A stretch of DNA of 10,721 nt, from positions 1-10,721 of the forward strand of contig JAATVK010000021.1 in NCBI GenBank assembly GCA_014523485.1. Reading direction: 5' to 3'. Each line of letters opens with the position of its first letter. The first letter of the stretch is position 1. A program made the position numbers and the translations under genes. The DNA is from Nitrososphaerales archaeon TH5894 (lineage in GTDB: Archaea > Thermoproteota > Nitrososphaeria > Nitrososphaerales > Nitrososphaeraceae). Positions 7,771-10,721 of this stretch are shown one piece after another. Below the pieces are notes generated by a model. That model saw only the letters and a list, made by a program, of their open reading frames with translations. It had not been told where the DNA came from and ran no database searches.

Positions 7771-7783
7771 ATTCAGTAGTTTA
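7756..7783 (+). repeat. 14-bp tandem duplication spanning the sufB stop codon
   Basis: Two adjacent 14-base units, gattcagtaggtta and gattcagtagttta, differ at one base. The first covers the last four sufB codons and most of its TAG stop; the second lies just downstream. The second copy is out of frame with the first and adds nothing to the protein. It looks like a local slippage or duplication event. Confidence 0.8.
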
Positions 7784-7812
7784 GTAAATACTTACCTTTT
7801 TTTGATAGTGAT
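7784..7812 (+). promoter_or_regulatory. Candidate TATA box, T7 run and ribosome binding site before sufD
   Basis: The 51-bp gap between sufB and sufD holds GTAAATA (7784-7790), a seven-T run (7797-7803) and GTGAT (7808-7812). The TATA-like element starts 37 nt before the sufD ATG, which would allow a short leader. GTGAT could pair with the 16S rRNA 3' end at a 9-nt spacing. The T run could terminate sufB transcripts. Each element is weak alone. Confidence 0.35.
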
Positions 7813-7821
7813 AATCTTAAA

Positions 7822-9243
7822 ATGTACCAACTATCTTTGCTAGAAAAAAATTTTGACAATTTTATAGATAACTTTAGAGAACCACCATGGATGAAACAAT
7901 CCAGATATGAGGCCTTTAAAAGTTATACAAGTTTGCCATTAGAATCCTCGGCACTTTATAGTAAATATTCCAATGCAAATAAATTAATTGCTGAGAAGGT
8001 TTTTTTTAATGATACTAACTTACAAGGTGAATCTTCCAACGATCTGGATATTTTTTCGGATAGAATGGATGAGTTTAATAAAACTACAAGTGTGTTATGT
8101 ATAAATTCAAAAATCCTTAAATCATTTGTAACAGATGAGTTAGAAAAAAAGGGCATAGTTATTTTAAATACTTCTCAGGCGCTAAGAGATTACTCTGATA
8201 TAATACAAAAATATCTGAACAAAAACAAACTAAATTACAACGAGGACAAATTTTTGGCCTTATCTTCAGCAGCATTTCATGATGGACTTTTTATCTTGAT
8301 TCCTAAGAATATTGTATTGGAAGATCCTATTAGAATAGTGAATTATCTGTCAGAGGATGGTTTATCATCAATATCTAGAAACATAGTAGTATGTGAAGAA
8401 TTTTCAAAAGCTACTTTAGTTCAAGAATTATATTCACAACGGTCAAAGCATCCCCAATATCAACAAACCCATTTCGAATTGCTTGAATCCCATATTCTTC
8501 CCAATGCTCAATGCGAGATAGTTACATTACAATCAATGGATTATGATGCGGTTAGTTTTTCCAATAGAAAAGCTTATGTAGAAAGAGATGGAAAGATGTC
8601 CTGGTCCTTAGCTTTATTTGGGTCACAATTGTCGAGGTATAAAGTTGATAGCATTATGCAAGGGCAAGGAGCTTTAGCAGAAGATGTCGAAATTATATTT
8701 GGAGTCGGTAATCAATCCTTTGACATTACGTCCAATTTAATTCATGTAGCTCCTAATACACGAGGTAAGGTTTTAGTGAAATCAGTAATGAAAGATACAT
8801 CACAGTCTCTTTTTAAAGGAATGATAAAAATTCATACTAATGCGAAGGCTACTGAATCGTATTTAGCAGGACATGCTATACTATTAGATAAAGGTGCAAA
8901 ATCTGATGCAATTCCAGGCTTAGAAATAGAGTCTAATGAAGTTAAGGCTACACATTCTGCTTCTGTAGCTCAGATAGATGAAAAGCAAATCTTTTATCTT
9001 ATGTCTCGTGGTCTTTCAGAAGAATCAGCTAAAAGAGAGATAGTGGGGGGATTTTTAGAACCTATCTCAAGAAAAATGGGTCCAACTATACGTGCTTGGA
9101 TTAATTATTTAATTGAAAATAAATGGTTGGGTAAACCGTTAAAGTTAAAAATAGATGAGGCAATGGAACAAATCCTTGAAATTGAAAAATCTAGATATCG
9201 AGAAACGGAAGATATTTTTGAAAAACACTATAAATATAGGTAA
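7822..9243 (+). CDS. sufD: Fe-S cluster assembly protein SufD
   Basis: SufB paralogue that pairs with it in the SufBC2D complex and is needed for iron entry during cluster assembly. The 473-residue product has a divergent N-terminal third (beginning near PPWMKQSRYEAFK, 21-33) and a well-conserved beta-helix core ending in LAGHAILLDKGAKSDAIPG (348-366) and ATHSASVAQIDEKQIFYLMS (376-395). Where SufB has RCDALLL with a Cys, this protein has GHAILL without one, while His378 in THSAS is kept; that pattern identifies it as SufD. It shares FYLMSRGxSE and IVGGFxEP with SufB. Beyond residue 420 there is a charged helical tail of about 50 residues. The ATG at 7822 gives a family-like N-terminus. The Rieske gene follows after 33 bases. 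Confidence 0.93.
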   Translation: MYQLSLLEKNFDNFIDNFREPPWMKQSRYEAFKSYTSLPLESSALYSKYSNANKLIAEKVFFNDTNLQGESSNDLDIFSDRMDEFNKTTSVLCINSKILKSFVTDELEKKGIVILNTSQALRDYSDIIQKYLNKNKLNYNEDKFLALSSAAFHDGLFILIPKNIVLEDPIRIVNYLSEDGLSSISRNIVVCEEFSKATLVQELYSQRSKHPQYQQTHFELLESHILPNAQCEIVTLQSMDYDAVSFSNRKAYVERDGKMSWSLALFGSQLSRYKVDSIMQGQGALAEDVEIIFGVGNQSFDITSNLIHVAPNTRGKVLVKSVMKDTSQSLFKGMIKIHTNAKATESYLAGHAILLDKGAKSDAIPGLEIESNEVKATHSASVAQIDEKQIFYLMSRGLSEESAKREIVGGFLEPISRKMGPTIRAWINYLIENKWLGKPLKLKIDEAMEQILEIEKSRYRETEDIFEKHYKYR

Positions 9244-9244
9244 C

Positions 9245-9265
9245 ATATATTACTCTTATTTTTTT
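9245..9265 (+). promoter_or_regulatory. Candidate TATA element and T7 run before the Rieske gene
   Basis: The 33-bp gap after sufD contains ATATAT (9245-9250), about 30 nt before the ATG at 9277, and a seven-T run at 9259-9265. There is no Shine-Dalgarno sequence. The spacing fits a separate, leaderless transcript for the ferredoxin gene, with the T run available to end sufD transcripts. Confidence 0.4.
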
Positions 9266-9276
9266 GTAGATAAATA

Positions 9277-9591
9277 ATGTCAGATTGGGTAAGAGTTTGC
9301 GATCTGGATTCTCTCAAACCAGGAGAGTTGATGGATTTTGATATTGATGACAAAAAAATTCTTCTTGTTAATATAAAGAATACCATATATGCTACTGATA
9401 GGATTTGTACCCATGCTTATGCAGATCTATCTATGGGTTTCTTAAATGAAGAAGAAAAATCTGTAACATGTCCACTTCATATGTCTGCATTTAATCTTAA
9501 TGATGGAAGACCACTTAACTTACCAGCCGAAGAACCATTAACGGTTTATAAAACTAAGATAGATAACAATTCAGTCTTTATACTTGTCTGA
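9277..9591 (+). CDS. Rieske-type [2Fe-2S] ferredoxin
   Basis: Small soluble electron carrier of the Rieske non-heme ferredoxin type, 104 residues with no signal peptide or membrane anchor. The cluster ligands are Cys44 and His46 (RICTHAYADL) and Cys65 and His68 (VTCPLHMSAFNLNDGRP), spaced C-x-H-x18-C-x2-H as in oxygenase-type Rieske ferredoxins. It lacks the extra disulfide cysteines of respiratory Rieske proteins. Its place directly after sufB-sufD suggests a role tied to Fe-S assembly, such as supplying electrons or acting as an early cluster acceptor. That is inference from gene order only. It could equally serve an unlinked redox enzyme. The ATG at 9277 is the natural start, giving SDWVRVCDLDSL, the first strand of the fold. 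Confidence 0.93.
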   Translation: MSDWVRVCDLDSLKPGELMDFDIDDKKILLVNIKNTIYATDRICTHAYADLSMGFLNEEEKSVTCPLHMSAFNLNDGRPLNLPAEEPLTVYKTKIDNNSVFILV

Positions 9592-9724
9592 TTTGTATAT
9601 TTAGAGAACGATGTTGAATGTTTTACTAGAATTCTTAATATAATACTTGTGCATCCAAAGCAAACAGATGGAGATAAATTGTAAATAGTAATAGTCATAA
9701 TAACAACCATTATCTCTAGTACCT

Positions 9725-9763
9725 GATATCATTAGATATCCATTAGATATCAATAAGATAACC
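9725..9763 (+). repeat. Helically phased GATATC repeats
   Basis: GATATC occurs at 9725, 9735 and 9746, followed by a degenerate GATAAC at 9757, so the unit recurs every 10-11 bases. The surrounding unit is ATTAGATATC, present exactly at 9731-9740 and 9742-9751. Each GATATC is itself a palindrome. The array lies about 23 bases upstream of a possible TATA box for the downstream dehydrogenase gene, so it could be a cooperative regulator site on one face of the helix. A simple tandem duplication is the alternative. Confidence 0.65.
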
Positions 9764-9785
9764 AAATTTTTTGTTAAAATTTTTA

Positions 9786-9793
9786 TTTAAATA
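9786..9793 (+). promoter_or_regulatory. Possible TATA box (TTTAAATA) of the dehydrogenase gene
   Basis: TTTAAATA starts 58 nt before the TTG at 9844. A transcript starting 25-30 bases downstream would have a leader of about 25-30 nt. The whole region is A/T, including the palindrome at 9806-9817, so several alternatives exist and confidence is low. Confidence 0.25.
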
Positions 9794-9843
9794 TTTCATG
9801 AAAATAAAAATATTTTTCTATCGTAGGTAGTAATGTCATTCTA

Positions 9844-10721
9844 TTGAAAATTGGAATTATTGGATTAGGATTAATGGGTAGTAATCTTTGCTTACGTTTA
9901 ATTAGAAAAGGATTTCAAGTGAATGTTCATAATCGCAATGTTTCTAAATCTCTAGCAATAGAAAAAAAAGGTGCTAAGGTTTTTAATACACCCAAGGAGG
10001 TCGCAGATTATTCCGATTTTATTATAACTTGTGTAACAAATTTTGAAGCAGTAAATAAAATATATTTTTATAAAAATGGTGTAAGTGAAACAAAAAATAA
10101 AAATGTAATTGTTTCCGACTTTAGTACCCTTTCCCCAAAAGATTCAGTTTATTGTTATCAGAAATTCAAAAGAAAAAATATAACAATGATGAGTATTCCA
10201 GTAATGGGTGGCCCTAAGGCAGCATTAACGGGTACACTTATCCCAATTGTATCGGGAGAAGAAATCTCATTTAAGAAAATAAAGTATGTATTACAAGAAT
10301 TAGGTGATCCTATTTTTTATATTGGAAATAAAGCAGGCTCAGCAAGTGCTATCAAGTTGGCGCTTAATCTCAATATTGGCATAATAGCGATGGCTTTATC
10401 TGAAGGATTATTATTAGCTGAAAGATATGGAATTGATCCTAACCTTTACTTGAAGATATTAAATTGTACTAATTTTAAAACCGGATTGAGTGTAAATAAA
10501 GGGCCTAAAATGATAAAAGGTGATTATTCTCCTTCATTTTATTTGAAAAATATGAAAAAGGATTTAGCTCTTATTATGGAAGCAGCGAAAGAACAAGACC
10601 TTTCTTTACCTATTACAGGTCTTGTCTTTCAATTCTACAATTATGCTTCAAAATCAATATTTGCAGATCTAGATTATAGCGTAATTTACAAATTCGTAAG
10701 AAACTTGCAAAGTCTAGAATA
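9844..10721 (+). CDS. 3-hydroxyisobutyrate dehydrogenase-family NAD(P)-dependent oxidoreductase (3' end open)
   Basis: Member of the beta-hydroxyacid dehydrogenase family, which interconverts short 3-hydroxyacids and semialdehydes; the substrate cannot be told from sequence. From TTG at 9844 the frame is open to the window end: 292 codons plus two bases (TA), close to the usual family length, so at most a little is missing. The N-terminal Rossmann motif is KIGIIGLGLMG (Gly7, Gly9, Gly12). The substrate-binding segment is DFSTLSP (92-98), followed by PVMGGPKAALTGTL (119-132). The catalytic Lys171 and Asn175 lie in SAIKLALN, and the all-alpha C-terminal domain follows with GDYSPSFYLKNMKKDL (226-241). 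A TAA at 9805-9807 closes the frame upstream and no in-frame ATG or GTG precedes the Rossmann strand, so TTG is the start. Related enzymes include 6-phosphogluconate dehydrogenase and glyoxylate/succinic semialdehyde reductases; a semialdehyde reductase role is possible but unproven. Confidence 0.88.
   Translation, partial: MKIGIIGLGLMGSNLCLRLIRKGFQVNVHNRNVSKSLAIEKKGAKVFNTPKEVADYSDFIITCVTNFEAVNKIYFYKNGVSETKNKNVIVSDFSTLSPKDSVYCYQKFKRKNITMMSIPVMGGPKAALTGTLIPIVSGEEISFKKIKYVLQELGDPIFYIGNKAGSASAIKLALNLNIGIIAMALSEGLLLAERYGIDPNLYLKILNCTNFKTGLSVNKGPKMIKGDYSPSFYLKNMKKDLALIMEAAKEQDLSLPITGLVFQFYNYASKSIFADLDYSVIYKFVRNLQSLE

Larger units (their letters stand above)
9592..9843 (+). other. Longest gene-free stretch, between the Rieske gene and the dehydrogenase gene
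   Basis: These 252 bases are very AT-rich and contain no credible reading frame or tRNA-like structure on either strand. A 7-bp inverted repeat (GAGATAA at 9671-9677 and TTATCTC at 9710-9716) encloses about 32 nt but predicts only a weak stem. The notable part is the GATATC array at 9725-9763. After it comes a T6 run (9767-9772), a possible TATA box (TTTAAATA, 9786-9793) and a 12-base palindrome AAAAATATTTTT (9806-9817). Confidence 0.6.

Noticed and set aside
9592-9720. tRNA or structured RNA gene between the Rieske and dehydrogenase genes
   Set aside because: No acceptor stem, TTC-loop or anticodon arm can be aligned. The only inverted repeat (9671-9677 with 9710-9716) is short with a large AT-rich loop.
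9725-9763. CRISPR-like repeat array
   Set aside because: Repeat units are 10-11 bases with no unique spacers, far too short for CRISPR, and no cas genes are nearby.
9798-9807. ATG at 9798 as the dehydrogenase start
   Set aside because: The ATG at 9798 is not in the frame of the Rossmann motif, and that frame has a TAA at 9805-9807, so it cannot be the start. TTG at 9844 gives the canonical N-terminus.
9776-9817. Long inverted repeat around the ATGAAAATAAAA sequence upstream of the dehydrogenase gene
   Set aside because: The arms are imperfect and made almost only of A and T, as expected by chance in this composition. It is not convincing as a terminator or operator.
1-10721. Mobile element, prophage, defence or toxin system
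   Set aside because: No transposase, integrase, terminal repeats, or recognisable defence or toxin gene is present. All complete genes are core metabolic genes on one strand with uniform composition.

Overview
The window reads as a piece of an AT-rich (low G+C) archaeal chromosome. It is most probably from a marine ammonia-oxidiser-type member of the Nitrososphaerota (Thaumarchaeota). The grounds are archaeal-style TATA elements with short or no leaders, short poly-T runs instead of hairpin terminators, dense gene packing with ATGA-type overlaps, TTG starts, and protein sequences that look most like that group (for example the SufB N-terminus and the gene order of the tetrapyrrole cluster). 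The phylum call is recognition from memory, not a database result. All recognisable genes are on the + strand.

Region 1 (1-6272) is a tetrapyrrole biosynthesis cluster. The tail of a probable precorrin-2 dehydrogenase (siroheme synthase) is followed by hemA, hemB, hemL, hemC, cobA and hemD. Except for a 33-bp gap before hemL, the genes touch or overlap, so this is probably one operon with a possible internal promoter at hemL. Together the genes take glutamyl-tRNA through glutamate-1-semialdehyde, 5-aminolevulinate, porphobilinogen and hydroxymethylbilane to uroporphyrinogen III, and then methylate it to precorrin-2. With the upstream partial gene, the flow points to siroheme, cobalamin and the siroheme-dependent archaeal heme route. 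No gene of the protoporphyrin branch is present in the window.

Region 2 (6273-9591) is an iron-sulfur cluster assembly segment. It holds sufB, its paralogue sufD, and a small Rieske-type [2Fe-2S] ferredoxin. Each gene is preceded by a short AT-rich gap holding a TATA-like box and a run of 7-8 T, so the genes may be separately initiated. The SufC ATPase, a cysteine desulfurase and a scaffold/carrier protein are not in the window.

Region 3 (9592-10721) begins with the longest gene-free stretch (252 bp). This contains a striking set of GATATC palindromes spaced 10-11 bp apart. It is followed by a TTG-initiated gene for a 3-hydroxyisobutyrate dehydrogenase-family oxidoreductase that is still open at the window end.

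I did not find an obviously new system. The content is mainly core metabolism. The observations most worth checking are the helically phased GATATC array, the start/promoter architecture in the suf segment, and a tandem duplication across the sufB stop codon.
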